Assembly: GCA_944383695.1 (NCBI GenBank)
Contig: CALWQP010000029.1
Coordinates: 1 to 38,613, forward strand
Direction: 5' to 3'
DNA: 38,613 bases
DNA from: an uncultured Mediterraneibacter sp.
GTDB taxonomy: Bacteria > Bacillota > Clostridia > Lachnospirales > Lachnospiraceae
The notes below the pieces were generated by a model. It worked only from the letters and a program-made list of their open reading frames with translations. It was not told the DNA's origin and searched no databases. The position numbers and the translations under genes are program-made. Within the stretch, counting starts at the first letter, position 1; each line of letters begins with the position of its first letter. Below, piece by piece: positions 13,342 to 23,035 of the stretch.

Positions 13342-14613
13342 TCAGAGCAGTCGGTAAATCTCCGGGAATACTTCCACGCTCCGCTTGAGTATCCCCTTCA
13401 TATACGCAATGGTGATCCCATAATTCGTCATGGGCACGCCCTGATCTTCAGCGCATTTCAGACGGTATTTCATTTCCCTCTCATTCAGCATACAGCCGCC
13501 GCAGTGGACGATCATCTTATACTTTGACAGGTCATCCGGGAACTCTGTCCCTGATGTATTCTCAATCCGGATATCCTTTTTCGTGTATTCCCGAATCCAG
13601 CGGGGCAGCTTCACGGTGCCGATATCATCGCACTGTCTGTGATGGGTGCATCCCTCACTGATGAGGATGGTATCGCCCTCTTTCAGAGAATCCAGCGCAG
13701 TCACTCCTCTGACCACTTTCTCCAGATCCCCCTTATACCTAGCGAATAAGATAGAAAAGGAGGTGAGCAGGATGTCGGAAGGTGTATCTGAAGCCACCTT
13801 CCCGAACACCTGGCTGTCCGTGATCACCAGCGCCGGCTTTTTGCCGAGCTGCCCGAGCACATCTTTTAACTCATTTTCTTTCACGACCACGGAGACAGCG
13901 TCTGCTTCCAAGATGTCCCGGATGGTCTGCTGCTGGGGAAGGATAAGCCTCCCCTTCGGCGCCGCTTTATCGATCGGCACGACCAGCACTGCCATATCCG
14001 AAGGTTTCAGAAGATCCCGGACAATATACCGCTCCGGTTCTTCTGTCTCTGCCGCAGCGGCAATCTGCTCCTTTAACTCGTTGATCCCCCCGCCTGTTGC
14101 CGCACTCACCAAAATGACCTGCGGGTTCCCCGGATGTGGATCCTCTGTCTGTCCAGTCCGTCCCTGGACATCTTCTGAGCGCAGTCCTTCCACTGTCTTC
14201 TTAAGGATATCCGGCTCTGCCAGCTCCTTTTTATTTACCGCGATGACATAGGGGATCTTTTTCTCCCTGATCCGTTTCAGCAGCGCCATATCTTCCGGCG
14301 CCGCGCCGCAGGTCCCATCAATGACCAGCACAGCCACGTCTGTTTTATTGAGCACCTGATAGCTCTTCCTTACCCGAAGCTCTCCCAGTTCGCCCTCATC
14401 ATCAATCCCCGGAGTGTCCATCATAACGACCGGACCTAAGGGCAGGAGTTCCATTGACTTATAAACCGGGTCCGTAGTCGTGCCTCTCACGTCTGAAACC
14501 ACTGCAATGTCCTGTCCTGTCACTGCGTTCATGACGCTGGACTTCCCGGCATTCCTCCTGCCGAAAAATCCAATATGGACTCTCTCTGATGTGGGTGTCT
14601 GATTCATACTCAT
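13342..14613 (-). CDS. hydF: [FeFe]-hydrogenase maturation GTPase HydF
   Basis: The protein has 423 aa from the ATG at 14613, chosen because GGAGGGAT lies eight bases upstream; longer in-frame starts have no ribosome site. The N-terminal GTPase domain has the P-loop GRRNAGKSS, switch VRGTTTDP, G3 DTPGIDD and G4 VNKK. The C-terminal scaffold domain has the HydF cluster-binding pattern CTHHRQC and, about 50 residues later, HCGGC. HydF carries the 2Fe precursor made by HydE and HydG to apo-hydrogenase. HydE and HydG are not in the window. The gene follows tyrS by 105 bp on the same strand. The sequence implies a fermentative anaerobe that makes H2. Confidence 0.95.
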   Translation of the reverse strand: MSMNQTPTSERVHIGFFGRRNAGKSSVMNAVTGQDIAVVSDVRGTTTDPVYKSMELLPLGPVVMMDTPGIDDEGELGELRVRKSYQVLNKTDVAVLVIDGTCGAAPEDMALLKRIREKKIPYVIAVNKKELAEPDILKKTVEGLRSEDVQGRTGQTEDPHPGNPQVILVSAATGGGINELKEQIAAAAETEEPERYIVRDLLKPSDMAVLVVPIDKAAPKGRLILPQQQTIRDILEADAVSVVVKENELKDVLGQLGKKPALVITDSQVFGKVASDTPSDILLTSFSILFARYKGDLEKVVRGVTALDSLKEGDTILISEGCTHHRQCDDIGTVKLPRWIREYTKKDIRIENTSGTEFPDDLSKYKMIVHCGGCMLNEREMKYRLKCAEDQGVPMTNYGITIAYMKGILKRSVEVFPEIYRLL

Positions 14614-14718
14614 AATCCATCCCTCCATAAAATGAAACCAGGGGACAAGACTCCTCCTGCCCCCTCGCAAAATAATCTTCTGATACACGATTCCTGGAAC
14701 TAAGATTCCGAATCACTC

Positions 14719-15942
14719 TTATTTTACTACAAGTCTGTGGAAATTTTTCTTTCCTTTTTTCAGGATGACGCCTTCTCCCGCAAATGCCTCTTTTGAGAAA
14801 ACAGCCTTAATGTCCGTCACCTTCTCGCCGTCCACGGCAGTTCCGCCCTGCTGCACCGCGCGTCTGGCCTCGGATTTGGACGGAACGAGTCCACTGCGCA
14901 CGAGCATTGTAAGGATATCGATACTGTTATCTTCAAAATCAGCATCTGTAAGCTCCGTGGTAGGCATCTCTGCCGCATTTCCCTTGCTGAACAGAGCGCG
15001 GGCGCTTTCCTTTGCTTTCTCTGCCTCTTCCTCTCCGTGGACCAGTTTCGTCAGCTCGTATGCGAGGATCTCTTTTGCAGTGTTGAGCTGCGCACCCTCC
15101 CATGAGTCCATCTTGTCAATCTCCTCAAGCGGCAGGAAGGTCAGCATGCGGATACATTTCAGCACATCCGCATCGGCCACATTTCTCCAGTACTGGTAGA
15201 ACTCAAACGGTGATGTCTTGTTCGGGTCCAGCCACACCGCGCCGGACTGAGTCTTGCCCATCTTTTTCCCTTCTGAATTGAGGAGAAGGGTGATGGTCAT
15301 TGCCCCTGCATCCTTGCCCAGCTTGCGGCGGATCAGCTCTGTTCCCGCCAGCATGTTGCTCCACTGGTCATCCCCCCCGAACTGCAGGTTACAGCCGTAT
15401 TTCTGGAACAGTGCGTAGAAATCGTATGCCTGCATGATCATGTAGTTAAACTCAAGGAAGCTTAATCCCTTTTCCATTCTCTGCTTATAGCACTCCGCTG
15501 TCAGCATCCTGTTCACGGAGAAATGCGGTCCCACCTCACGCAGAAGCTCCACATAGTTAAGATCAAGGAGCCAGTCCGCATTGTTGACCATCATAGCTTT
15601 TCCTTCTGAAAAATCAATAAACTTGCTCATCTGTACCTTGAAACAATCGCAGTTATGCTGGATCTGTTCCGGTGTCATCATGCTGCGCATATCTGTACGC
15701 CCTGAAGGGTCTCCGATATAGCCTGTTCCCCCTCCGATCAGCGCAATCGGCTTATTTCCCGCTTCCTGAAGACGTTTCATGAGGCACAATGCCATAAAGT
15801 GCCCCACATGGAGGCTGTCCGCCGTGGGATCGAACCCGATATAAAATACAGCTTTCCCGCTGTTTACCAGCTCGCGGATCCCCTCTTCATCCGTCACCTG
15901 TGCGATCAGCCCTCTTGCCTTAAGTTCTTCATAAATTCCCAT
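14719..15942 (-). CDS. tyrS: Tyrosyl-tRNA synthetase
   Basis: The protein has 407 aa, normal for bacterial TyrRS. The class I signature is HVGH (45-48) after [12 protein letters not shown]; the KMSKS loop appears as KKMGKT. The Tyr-binding region shows [13 protein letters not shown] and [10 protein letters not shown]. The C-terminal S4 RNA-binding domain covers about the last 70 residues ([20 protein letters not shown]). It charges tRNA-Tyr in the cytoplasm. A T-box leader (16020-16345) and a sigma-A promoter precede it, so expression should rise when tRNA-Tyr is uncharged. The start ATG follows AGGAGAAGAAAG. Confidence 0.97.
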   Translation of the reverse strand: MGIYEELKARGLIAQVTDEEGIRELVNSGKAVFYIGFDPTADSLHVGHFMALCLMKRLQEAGNKPIALIGGGTGYIGDPSGRTDMRSMMTPEQIQHNCDCFKVQMSKFIDFSEGKAMMVNNADWLLDLNYVELLREVGPHFSVNRMLTAECYKQRMEKGLSFLEFNYMIMQAYDFYALFQKYGCNLQFGGDDQWSNMLAGTELIRRKLGKDAGAMTITLLLNSEGKKMGKTQSGAVWLDPNKTSPFEFYQYWRNVADADVLKCIRMLTFLPLEEIDKMDSWEGAQLNTAKEILAYELTKLVHGEEEAEKAKESARALFSKGNAAEMPTTELTDADFEDNSIDILTMLVRSGLVPSKSEARRAVQQGGTAVDGEKVTDIKAVFSKEAFAGEGVILKKGKKNFHRLVVK

Positions 15943-16019
15943 CTTTCTTCTCCTTATATCCTTCCTTTTCCTGTGACCATACCGGAAGATTTCTGAATAT
16001 CACAGAGTCAAAAACACTC

Positions 16020-16345
16020 CTGATATTCAAAAAACCGTCCTTACTGCTCTCGCAATAAGGACGGTTTATCAACCGTGGTACCACCTTAATTCACCGGATG
16101 CCAGACATCCTGCTTCCAGTCTCCGGTCTCATTTGGCACGATAACGTGTGCCGGTCCGCCACAGCCTACTCATGCATCTACTCCGGCTGCGGCCCGCATC
16201 CCGGGACAGAGCCTTTGCAGAAAACATTTTCAGTGTGGAGCTCAGGGATGTATTCACTGACACCGGCTCATGCGCCTCTCATCGACCGGCAGCTTTCTGT
16301 TTTCGCGGTTGCCTGCTACTTCTTCCCATCACAGCCTGTTTTATA
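16020..16345 (-). ncRNA. T-box riboswitch leader of tyrS (Tyr specifier)
   Basis: The minus strand carries the conserved T-box AAGGTGGTACCACGGTT (about 16091-16073). It is followed by a terminator stem AAACCGTCC ... GGACGGTTT (16067-16032) and a T6 run. Upstream lies stem I, with GGTGTCAGTGAATACATCCC where UAC (Tyr) fits the specifier position, and an AGAAGTAGCAGG-type start. Uncharged tRNA-Tyr would stabilise the antiterminator and allow tyrS transcription. The 5' border is set from the promoter at 16352-16380. Confidence 0.9.
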
Positions 16346-16351
16346 TGAGCC

Positions 16352-16380
16352 ATCTTAGCCCATCATTTTGTATTTGTCAA
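16352..16380 (-). promoter_or_regulatory. Sigma-A promoter of tyrS T-box leader
   Basis: TTGACA (16380-16375), 17 bp, TAAGAT (16357-16352) on the minus strand. The -35 box begins 9 bp after the fucosidase stop. The predicted start near 16345 fits the T-box 5' end. Confidence 0.8.
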
Positions 16381-16388
16381 GCGGATTT

Positions 16389-19300
16389 TTATCCCCTTCT
16401 TTTTCTCACAACTATTGAAAGTCCGACAACCGTGCATGCCGCTCCCAGCAACGCTGCCCATAAGACAATATCCGTGCCGTCCCCTGTCCTCACGGCTGCT
16501 GCCGCAGTCCGGGGCCCCTGAGACAGTGCTCCCGATTGGTTTGAAGTGTTGATGGTCGTGCCCTGTCCCACCGGATTTGAAGGCACTGTCGGGTCTGAGG
16601 GCACTATCGGATCTGTCGGAACAGACGGTGTCGCTGTTTCATTGACTGTGACCACGATAGATGCGCTGGCCCCACCAGGCGCAGAAGCCATAATGGTAGC
16701 CTGGCCTGCTCTCAATGCCGTGATATTTCCTAAAATATCTACTGCAGCCACATTCGGATCGCTTGAAAGGAAGCTCACCTGCTCCGTTGCATTTACAGGT
16801 GTAACGGTAATATTCAGTGTGGCAGTCCCATTCACATTGAGGCTCAGAGCCGCTCCTTCAACAATAGTCACTGTTTCGATTGGGATATTGACCTGGTTTG
16901 TTCTGGCAACGATCCCTGTATTCTTAGCGGCAGCAAAGCTGTACTCCGTACTCTCAGATAATAACTGCCCGCTGCTTAAGTCATACCAGCCTGCAAACTC
17001 ATAGTTCGGATCATCCATGGTGACCGTAGCTGTCACCTGCTCTCCATCGCCTGCGTTCGTTTTCGTCACACTGACACTGGAGCCTGTCTGTCCAATCGCT
17101 TCGATGATGTACTCTTTCTCAGGCAGCAGGTTGATATCAAATTCACTCACAGCCACCCAGCCATCATTTGACGCAAACGCCTCAAATTTAATGTACTGCG
17201 CGTTTTGCGTCGGGAAATCAAATGTCTTTGTTTCATTATTTGCCGCAAACGTCTGATTTGCCTCATACAGAGGAACGAAGTCCGTGCCATTGTCCGAAAC
17301 ATAGAGCATCGCTTCTGTTACCAGACCGCTTTTCTCAGGTGTTCTTGGAGTGAAGGAGAACTGGTTAAACTGTCTCTCTTCTCCCAGGTTGATTACGCCC
17401 GAAATCGACTCAAGCTTGCCGTTTGCAGCATCGCCATTTATCAGCTTATCCTGTGTAGAGCCATAGTTGGAGTGCCAGTTCGTAGTCGCCTGACCGTCAA
17501 AAGCCTTGTCAAAGGATTCGGTCGTATGTTCGCTGCTGACCTCTGCCTTTGACCATGTGCCTTTTGCGAAGTCTCCCTTTTCAATCACCGCATTATCCAG
17601 CGCCGTGACCGCTGCTTCCAGTGTGTTTAAAGAGTCACGCATGATCTCCGCTGTCGCATTGTCCTCTGCCAGTGCGGCATAGCCTCCCTTTAATGCATCT
17701 GTGAAAGCGGTCCATACGCCCGCCTCATAGCCAAGGTCTCTTCTGTTCTCCACGGAAGCAACCAGCTCTCTCAATATCTCTGCATTATAGTGGGTCTCAA
17801 GATCAAGGATGGTAACCGTCACTTCGTCATTGCTGCCGAGGGGCAGATCACTTGCCATGGTCACATAGAAGTTCGTATCTCCTTTGTCGCCTCCCACTTC
17901 GTCAGCGCCGATACGGTATGTCTCAACCTGCACCTCCTTATAGGTCTCTCCCTCTGCAAAAGTAAGAGTGACCGGAGTTGTATTGAAAAAGTTCTGGACC
18001 GCAGACCCCGGCTCAAAATTCACTGTCACTGCCTCCTCACCTGTGGAGCCGCCTTTCCGGTAAACCTTTAGCGCTGCTGTGGAACCTTCTTCTATACTCA
18101 TCTCTGAGACCTCAAATTCAAACAGCCCCCTTCCGCCATTGTTCAGGTAAGCAGCCGCATCCAGTCCGATCGCCTTGCTCAGCACTTCTATCTTCACTGT
18201 ATGCGCCTTATCCTCCAGGGCGTCTGACGCATAAAGCAACGCATTCGTTCTCCTTGTGGAACTCGACGTATCAATGGTATCAGCCAATTCTCCATCGATA
18301 TAGATTTTCGCTTCCCCATGTCCACTGTCCACTGTCCCATATAAGTAGAACATGGTGCCTGTAAATTCAAATGTGGCTGTATCACCTTTGGTCCCTGACC
18401 ACATGCTCGTCTTGTCAAAACACTCCTGTATCTGCTGTTTTGTCCACGAGCCCGTTGTTTGAAAATCCACGTTATCGATCCCTGTAAGCCCCTTGGGGAT
18501 AATGCTGGGAATCTCCATGTTTTTAGAAGCCTTGTATACCTTCACCTCACTGATCTGCGGCAGGTCCTTATCCGTTCCGTTCACATCTGTTGCCGTAACT
18601 GTGATCTTCAGATATCTGGCTGAAACTTCACTCGTTCTGAGCAAACGCTTTGAGCCGATTGTGGAACCGCTTCCCAGCTCCTGCCAGGAATCGCTCTCAT
18701 TCAGCTTATACTGCACATTAAAGCTTTCTATCCTCTGTCCGTTCTGTATTGCCTCCTCGATGGACACGATGTCAAAGGTCTTTGCTTCACCCAGGTCGAT
18801 CATCAGAGAACCGGTGGAGGAATTATCATCCGGAGCCCAGTATGTATCCGGGTTTCCATCCAGTACATTGCCCGGCTTGTATGCCTCATTGTTCCCATAA
18901 ACGGAATCTGCTTTCGCAGTCGCCGCATTTGCCAGGTTCTTGTCCTCACCGTCCGTGCCAAAGGTGGCTTTGACCGCATCCGTCAGTTCTGTCAGACGGT
19001 CCTTGATTTCTTTATCCACCGTACCGCTGGAATTGATCGGTATGTTCAGCAGGAAGGTAGCATTGTGCCCTATTGAATTAAAATACATGTCCACTAAGCT
19101 CTCCAGAGATTTTGGGGTCTTATTGTTCGTCCCCCAGAACCATCCGGGTGTGATACGGGCGTCCACTTCGGGAACCGTCCAGAAATATTTATCGGTGTTA
19201 TTCGTGCCGTCTGTATCGTTTGGGTATCCCTTGGATACATTCGTGCCGTTCTCGGATACAATCCGGTCGTCATAATACTGGTTATGCGCAGAATTTTTCT

Positions 19301-20183
19301 GACCTGGAGTAAATTTGATATTCGCCCATGTCTCCTCGCCGGCGTATCCGCTCTCATTGCCGATCCACCTTACGCCGCTGTATTCGTTCGCCTGGAAGAT
19401 CAGGCAATCCTCCGTCTCGTACTTAACGATGGTGTCATGGAACAGCCCAAAATCATACTCCGGGGCATTCACCCCGCTGCCCTTGGCGCCGTCCATCCAG
19501 ATTTCCACAAACTTGCCGTTATTGCCATACTTATCATCAGACAGGATTTCTTCTAACTGATTGTTATAATATGTATTATAGGGATGAACCCCATCTACCA
19601 CAGGCTGATTATAGGAAGGAGCATTGATATCCCAGGGAGATAAATACAGTCCCATATCCAGATCAACCGCGCTGCAGGCAGCAGATAACTCCGCCAGCAC
19701 ATCACCCTGGCCGTTCTTGTACGAAGTGACACCTTCCATATCATACTGTGTATAGTCGCTCTGCCACAAACAGAATCCGTCATGGTGCTTCGCCACTACG
19801 ACCAGACGGCTGAAGCCTGCATCTTTTATCATTTTCACATAACCTTCAGCGTCAAAATCGGTAAAACTGCCATACTGAGTATTGAACAGCTCATTTACCG
19901 GCTTATTTCCATAAGAGTCTCCCCACTCTTTATTATTAAAAGTGTTCGGACCAAAATGCAAAAAGGCTGCAAAGCTGTCTTCCCTCTGGTATTGAAGCTG
20001 TCCGTTGTTTGGCAGGACAGTATTTTTTACAGGCTCGCCAATGACCTCCGCGCTCAGCTCGTCATCACCGATCCAGTTTTCTGCCGCTTGGGTCGAAACT
20101 GTCCCCCCATAACTTAAAAATGTTGTTGCCGCAAGTGTACCTGCCATAAGTACAGCAAGGCTTTTTACTGTTTTCTTTTTCAC
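16389..20183 (-). CDS. Cell-wall-anchored multidomain GH29 alpha-L-fucosidase
   Basis: The protein has 1264 aa from the GTG at 20183, with AGGGAGAT upstream; the longer frame lacks a ribosome site. A signal peptide (cleavage near STQAAE) is followed by a GH29 catalytic domain (about 45-415) with AKHHDGFCLWQS (HH133-134) and the nucleophile Asp in FVEIWMDGAKG (D231). Then come a CBM32/F5-8C domain (about 430-560), a jelly-roll-like segment, a Calx-beta-like domain (FEPGSAVQNFF ... LTFAEGETYKEV), a FIVAR helix region (ALKGGYAALAEDNA), a second CBM32 (about 905-1050) and a BIG2 domain (ISLNVNGTATLNITV-like). The C-terminus has a Pro/Thr/Ser linker, the sorting motif VRTGD, a membrane helix and KRRG. 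The architecture resembles B. bifidum AfcB-type 1,3/1,4 fucosidases that act on Lewis and mucin glycans. Linkage specificity is inferred. Confidence 0.88.
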   Translation of the reverse strand: MKKKTVKSLAVLMAGTLAATTFLSYGGTVSTQAAENWIGDDELSAEVIGEPVKNTVLPNNGQLQYQREDSFAAFLHFGPNTFNNKEWGDSYGNKPVNELFNTQYGSFTDFDAEGYVKMIKDAGFSRLVVVAKHHDGFCLWQSDYTQYDMEGVTSYKNGQGDVLAELSAACSAVDLDMGLYLSPWDINAPSYNQPVVDGVHPYNTYYNNQLEEILSDDKYGNNGKFVEIWMDGAKGSGVNAPEYDFGLFHDTIVKYETEDCLIFQANEYSGVRWIGNESGYAGEETWANIKFTPGQKNSAHNQYYDDRIVSENGTNVSKGYPNDTDGTNNTDKYFWTVPEVDARITPGWFWGTNNKTPKSLESLVDMYFNSIGHNATFLLNIPINSSGTVDKEIKDRLTELTDAVKATFGTDGEDKNLANAATAKADSVYGNNEAYKPGNVLDGNPDTYWAPDDNSSTGSLMIDLGEAKTFDIVSIEEAIQNGQRIESFNVQYKLNESDSWQELGSGSTIGSKRLLRTSEVSARYLKITVTATDVNGTDKDLPQISEVKVYKASKNMEIPSIIPKGLTGIDNVDFQTTGSWTKQQIQECFDKTSMWSGTKGDTATFEFTGTMFYLYGTVDSGHGEAKIYIDGELADTIDTSSSTRRTNALLYASDALEDKAHTVKIEVLSKAIGLDAAAYLNNGGRGLFEFEVSEMSIEEGSTAALKVYRKGGSTGEEAVTVNFEPGSAVQNFFNTTPVTLTFAEGETYKEVQVETYRIGADEVGGDKGDTNFYVTMASDLPLGSNDEVTVTILDLETHYNAEILRELVASVENRRDLGYEAGVWTAFTDALKGGYAALAEDNATAEIMRDSLNTLEAAVTALDNAVIEKGDFAKGTWSKAEVSSEHTTESFDKAFDGQATTNWHSNYGSTQDKLINGDAANGKLESISGVINLGEERQFNQFSFTPRTPEKSGLVTEAMLYVSDNGTDFVPLYEANQTFAANNETKTFDFPTQNAQYIKFEAFASNDGWVAVSEFDINLLPEKEYIIEAIGQTGSSVSVTKTNAGDGEQVTATVTMDDPNYEFAGWYDLSSGQLLSESTEYSFAAAKNTGIVARTNQVNIPIETVTIVEGAALSLNVNGTATLNITVTPVNATEQVSFLSSDPNVAAVDILGNITALRAGQATIMASAPGGASASIVVTVNETATPSVPTDPIVPSDPTVPSNPVGQGTTINTSNQSGALSQGPRTAAAAVRTGDGTDIVLWAALLGAACTVVGLSIVVRKRRG

Positions 20184-20509
20184 TTTATCTCCCTTTCTTA
20201 AATAAATATGTAGTGTATAAAAGCATTTAAGCATAATGCTGTTTTTGTTCGCTCTCTAAGCTCACAAAACATAACTTTTTCCTCAGAATATATTCTATCT
20301 CCCCCTTTATTTTATGTCAATATCAAACACTTTTAAGTTTTTGCATATCTATATTTTCGTTAATTTGCATAACTCGCTTTTTCTTATCTTCGTGATCCGC
20401 AGAGCAATTTATAGAATCGAACCAAAAAATGGCATCAATCCACAATTTACCAACTGTGGATCAACACCATTTTCTAAAATCATATTCCAGACATCAGATA
20501 TATCGTCTA
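20184..20509. other. AT-rich intergenic region upstream of the fucosidase gene
   Basis: There is no convincing gene. It holds a perfect 12-bp palindrome AGAATATATTCT (20285-20296) about 100 bp before the fucosidase start, a possible operator. It also has a short inverted repeat ATCCACA-N10-TGTGGAT near 20435-20460, close behind the cutC stop. No strong -35/-10 pair is visible. Confidence 0.4.
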
Positions 20510-21262
20510 TCAAGAGTTTTTAAGCTGCACCATTACCTCCACAGCCCTTCTTACCTGCTCTGCATCTGTCTGCCAGATCCCGAACTCATTGAATCCGGGG
20601 ATACCCATAGACACCCCCTCCCGCCGGAACTCCATCCGGCTGTCAATGACCTTTTTCCCGGACATATGGAATGCCTCCACCCCTGTGCATGCCGCCAGTT
20701 CAGGAATCACATCCGGTCCGATTCCTGCTCCCGCCAGAATATCCAGACGTCCGTCCGCACGCTTCACAAGCTTCGCAAGCAGCTCCCGGCCCTCCCATGC
20801 CGAACATTTCTGTCCGCTGCTGAGTATCGTATCGATCCCCAAAGAAACACACTGCTCCAGCGCCTCAAAAGGGTCCCTGCACACATCAAATGCCCGGTGC
20901 AGGGTAACGCCCATCCCGCCTGCCGTTTTGACCAGTTCTGCCATCTGTTCCATATTAAGCGTTCCGTCTGGTTTCAGCATTCCGATGACGACACCGTCCG
21001 CCCCGAGTTCCCGGAACTGCTCCACCTCTTCTTTCAGTGTCTGAAATTCGTACTCATCATAACAGAAATCGCCGAATCTGGGCCGCAGCAGCACACGGAT
21101 TTTCAAATCCGTATTCCGTTTCACTTCACGGAACATAGCCGGCGATGGAGACAAGCCTCCGATCACCAGGCCGGAGCACAGCTCGATCCGGTCTGCCCCG
21201 CCTTCCTGGGCAGCCACCGCAGACCGGACACTGTCCGCACAGACCTCAAGTATGTATGACAT
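20510..21262 (-). CDS. cutC: CutC family protein
   Basis: The protein has 250 aa, a full-length TIM-barrel CutC. Family segments include LEVCADSVRSAVAAQEGGAD at the start, then RIELCSGLVIGGLSPS, LLRPRFGDFCY, LGADGVVIGML, VTLHRAFDVC, ILSSGQKCSAWEG and DILAGAGIGPD. CutC was linked to copper homeostasis in E. coli, but that role is disputed and the enzyme activity is unclear. The ATG follows GAAAGGAGCAG, 60 bp after the nagB stop, so it may share a transcript with nagB. Being next to sugar genes fits many Clostridia. Confidence 0.9.
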   Translation of the reverse strand: MSYILEVCADSVRSAVAAQEGGADRIELCSGLVIGGLSPSPAMFREVKRNTDLKIRVLLRPRFGDFCYDEYEFQTLKEEVEQFRELGADGVVIGMLKPDGTLNMEQMAELVKTAGGMGVTLHRAFDVCRDPFEALEQCVSLGIDTILSSGQKCSAWEGRELLAKLVKRADGRLDILAGAGIGPDVIPELAACTGVEAFHMSGKKVIDSRMEFRREGVSMGIPGFNEFGIWQTDAEQVRRAVEVMVQLKNS

Positions 21263-21321
21263 ATCTGCTCCTTTCAGAATATTCTGATAATATTCGCTAT
21301 AGGGGCCTGACCCCTTTAAGC

Positions 21322-22053
21322 TTATACCGGAATCTTTGACAGCGCCGCGCTGTCGCCCACGATCACCACATCACTGTGAAGCTGCAGGATGGATGCAGGT
21401 ACTTCTGGTGTCACTGGTCCGAAGAATGCCTTTGCCACAATATCAGCTTTTGCCTCTCCGTTCACGATAAGGAGGATTTTTTTTGCTTTCATGATCGTTC
21501 CAATGCCCATGGTATATGCCTGTCTCGGCACATCATCCGCGGAGGCGAAGAATCTTTTGTTCGCCTCAATGGTACTCTCTGTAAGATCTACACAGTGTGT
21601 TGTCTGCGCAAAAGAGCTGTCCGGCTCATTGAAGCCGATGTGTCCGTTGTGTCCCAGGCCGAGAAGCTGAATATCTACGCCGCCCATGGACTCGATCAGC
21701 TGCTCATACCTTGCGCACTCCTTGTCCGCGTCCGGCTCTGTACCGTCAGGAACGTTCGTATTCTCCGGCTTAATGTTCACGCGGTCAAACAGATGCTGGT
21801 GCATGAAGTAATAATAACTCTGGTCATTGTCCCGGGTAAGCCCTCTGTACTCGTCCAGATTCACCGTCCTAACCTCTGAGAAATCAACATCCCCTTTTTC
21901 GTACCAGTCCACAAGCTGGTCATATGTGCCGATCGGGGTCGATCCTGTTGCAAGTCCCAGCACGCAGTCCGGTTTCAGGATCACCTGCGCAGAAAGGATA
22001 TTGGCTGCCTTCCTGCTCATCTCCTTGTAGTCTTTTGCCACATAGATTTTCAT
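21322..22053 (-). CDS. nagB: Glucosamine-6-phosphate deaminase
   Basis: The protein has 243 aa. Family motifs are LGLATGSTPIGTYDQL (phosphate loop), VNLDEYRGLTRDNDQSYYYF (catalytic Asp67), LGLGHNGHIGFNEP (His at the ring-opening site) and the C-terminal VTPEVPASILQLH. It converts glucosamine-6-P to fructose-6-P and ammonia, feeding mucin-derived amino sugars into glycolysis. RBS GAGGAGGAAGAG lies before the ATG. It has its own sigma-A promoter (22189-22217) and a 5' leader of about 130 nt holding a strong hairpin (22096-22152). The fucosidase and cutC lie downstream. Confidence 0.95.
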   Translation of the reverse strand: MKIYVAKDYKEMSRKAANILSAQVILKPDCVLGLATGSTPIGTYDQLVDWYEKGDVDFSEVRTVNLDEYRGLTRDNDQSYYYFMHQHLFDRVNIKPENTNVPDGTEPDADKECARYEQLIESMGGVDIQLLGLGHNGHIGFNEPDSSFAQTTHCVDLTESTIEANKRFFASADDVPRQAYTMGIGTIMKAKKILLIVNGEAKADIVAKAFFGPVTPEVPASILQLHSDVVIVGDSAALSKIPV

Positions 22054-22095
22054 AGTCTCTTCCTCCTCATATCATATATCTTCACCGGAACAGTA

Positions 22096-22152
22096 CAAAA
22101 CCAGATTTCCGAAGCATAAAGTCAGACCTTATAACTTGAAAATCTGGTTTTG
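22096..22152 (-). other. Structured hairpin in the nagB 5' leader
   Basis: CAAAACCAGATTT (22096-22108) and AAATCTGGTTTTG (22140-22152) form a perfect 13-bp stem. The 31-nt loop can fold further through ATAAGG/CTTTAT. It lies between the predicted nagB start site (about 22182) and the ribosome site. On the minus strand it ends in only four T, so it is a poor terminator. It may be a regulatory RNA element. Confidence 0.5.
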
Positions 22153-22188
22153 TCTTCCTCGTAACATCCCAGTGATATCGTTAACTTA

Positions 22189-22217
22189 ATACTAACAATC
22201 TACCGGATAAATGTCAA
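22189..22217 (-). promoter_or_regulatory. Sigma-A promoter of nagB
   Basis: TTGACA (22217-22212), 17 bp, TAGTAT (22194-22189) on the minus strand. The -35 box overlaps the last codons of truA. Confidence 0.75.
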
Positions 22218-22990
22218 GCAGAACAACCGCTCTCGCCGCCAGCAAGCTCCGGCTTTTTGTATTCTATCCCCACCAGCGTAAGCCCCTGGGGCGGCGCCGT
22301 CACGCCTGCCTTTGTCCGGTCCTTCTCCTCCAGCATCCGCTCCACATCCCGGGGTTCAAAATACCCTCTGCCGACACCTGCCAGCGTCCCCGCGATGATG
22401 CGGACCATGTTATAGAGAAATCCATTTCCTCTGACGCGGATGGTGATGAAATCGCCTTCCTTCTTTATATCCAGCTCATAGATTGTTCTCACCGTATCCT
22501 GGACAGTAGTATGGGCGCTGCAGAAGCTCTTAAAATCATGTTCTCCTTTGAGATATCCCGCCGCCTGCCGCATCCGCTCCAGATCCAGCGGGAAGGAAAC
22601 AAAATACGTATCCCGCCTCCTGACAGGGTCCGGAAACTCCGTGTTCAGTATCTGGTACTCATATGTCTTCACGGATACGCATTTCCGCGGATGCCATCCT
22701 GCCGGAACTTCCCCGGAGCTTACCACGACCACATCTTCCGGGAGCAGCGCATTTACCGCATAAGCGATCCGCTCCGCGGGGATTCGGGTATCCGTGTCAA
22801 ACACCGCCACATTTCCCCGGGCATGCACGCCTGCGTCCGTGCGGCTGGCTCCGGTCACTGTGACACGCTCTCCTGTCAGTCGGGACAGCGCCCGGTTCAG
22901 CACTTCTTCCACGGTGACGCCGTTTTTCTGAATCTGCCATCCGCAGTAATCAGTGCCGTCATACGCGACGGTCAGCTTGATCCTCTTCAT
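22214..22990 (-). CDS. truA: tRNA pseudouridine(38-40) synthase TruA
   Basis: The protein has 258 aa, full length. The N-terminus is KLTVAYDGTDYCGWQIQKNG; the catalytic Asp52 lies in GASRTDAGVHARGNV. Further family segments are NGFLYNMVRIIAGTL and GLTLVGIEY. It modifies U38-40 in the anticodon arm. It is the last gene of the ecfA1-ecfA2-ecfT-truA cluster, a widely conserved Bacillota order, 45 bp after ecfT. Confidence 0.95.
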   Translation of the reverse strand: MKRIKLTVAYDGTDYCGWQIQKNGVTVEEVLNRALSRLTGERVTVTGASRTDAGVHARGNVAVFDTDTRIPAERIAYAVNALLPEDVVVVSSGEVPAGWHPRKCVSVKTYEYQILNTEFPDPVRRRDTYFVSFPLDLERMRQAAGYLKGEHDFKSFCSAHTTVQDTVRTIYELDIKKEGDFITIRVRGNGFLYNMVRIIAGTLAGVGRGYFEPRDVERMLEEKDRTKAGVTAPPQGLTLVGIEYKKPELAGGESGCSA

Positions 22991-23035
22991 AGCTCTTTTT
23001 TGCCCTCCAAGCTTAAAATATCCGGCGCCGTCTTC

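Noticed and set aside
20429-21259. Open frame of 276 codons on the plus strand
   Set aside because: It is opposite cutC over its whole length; no ribosome site or motif.
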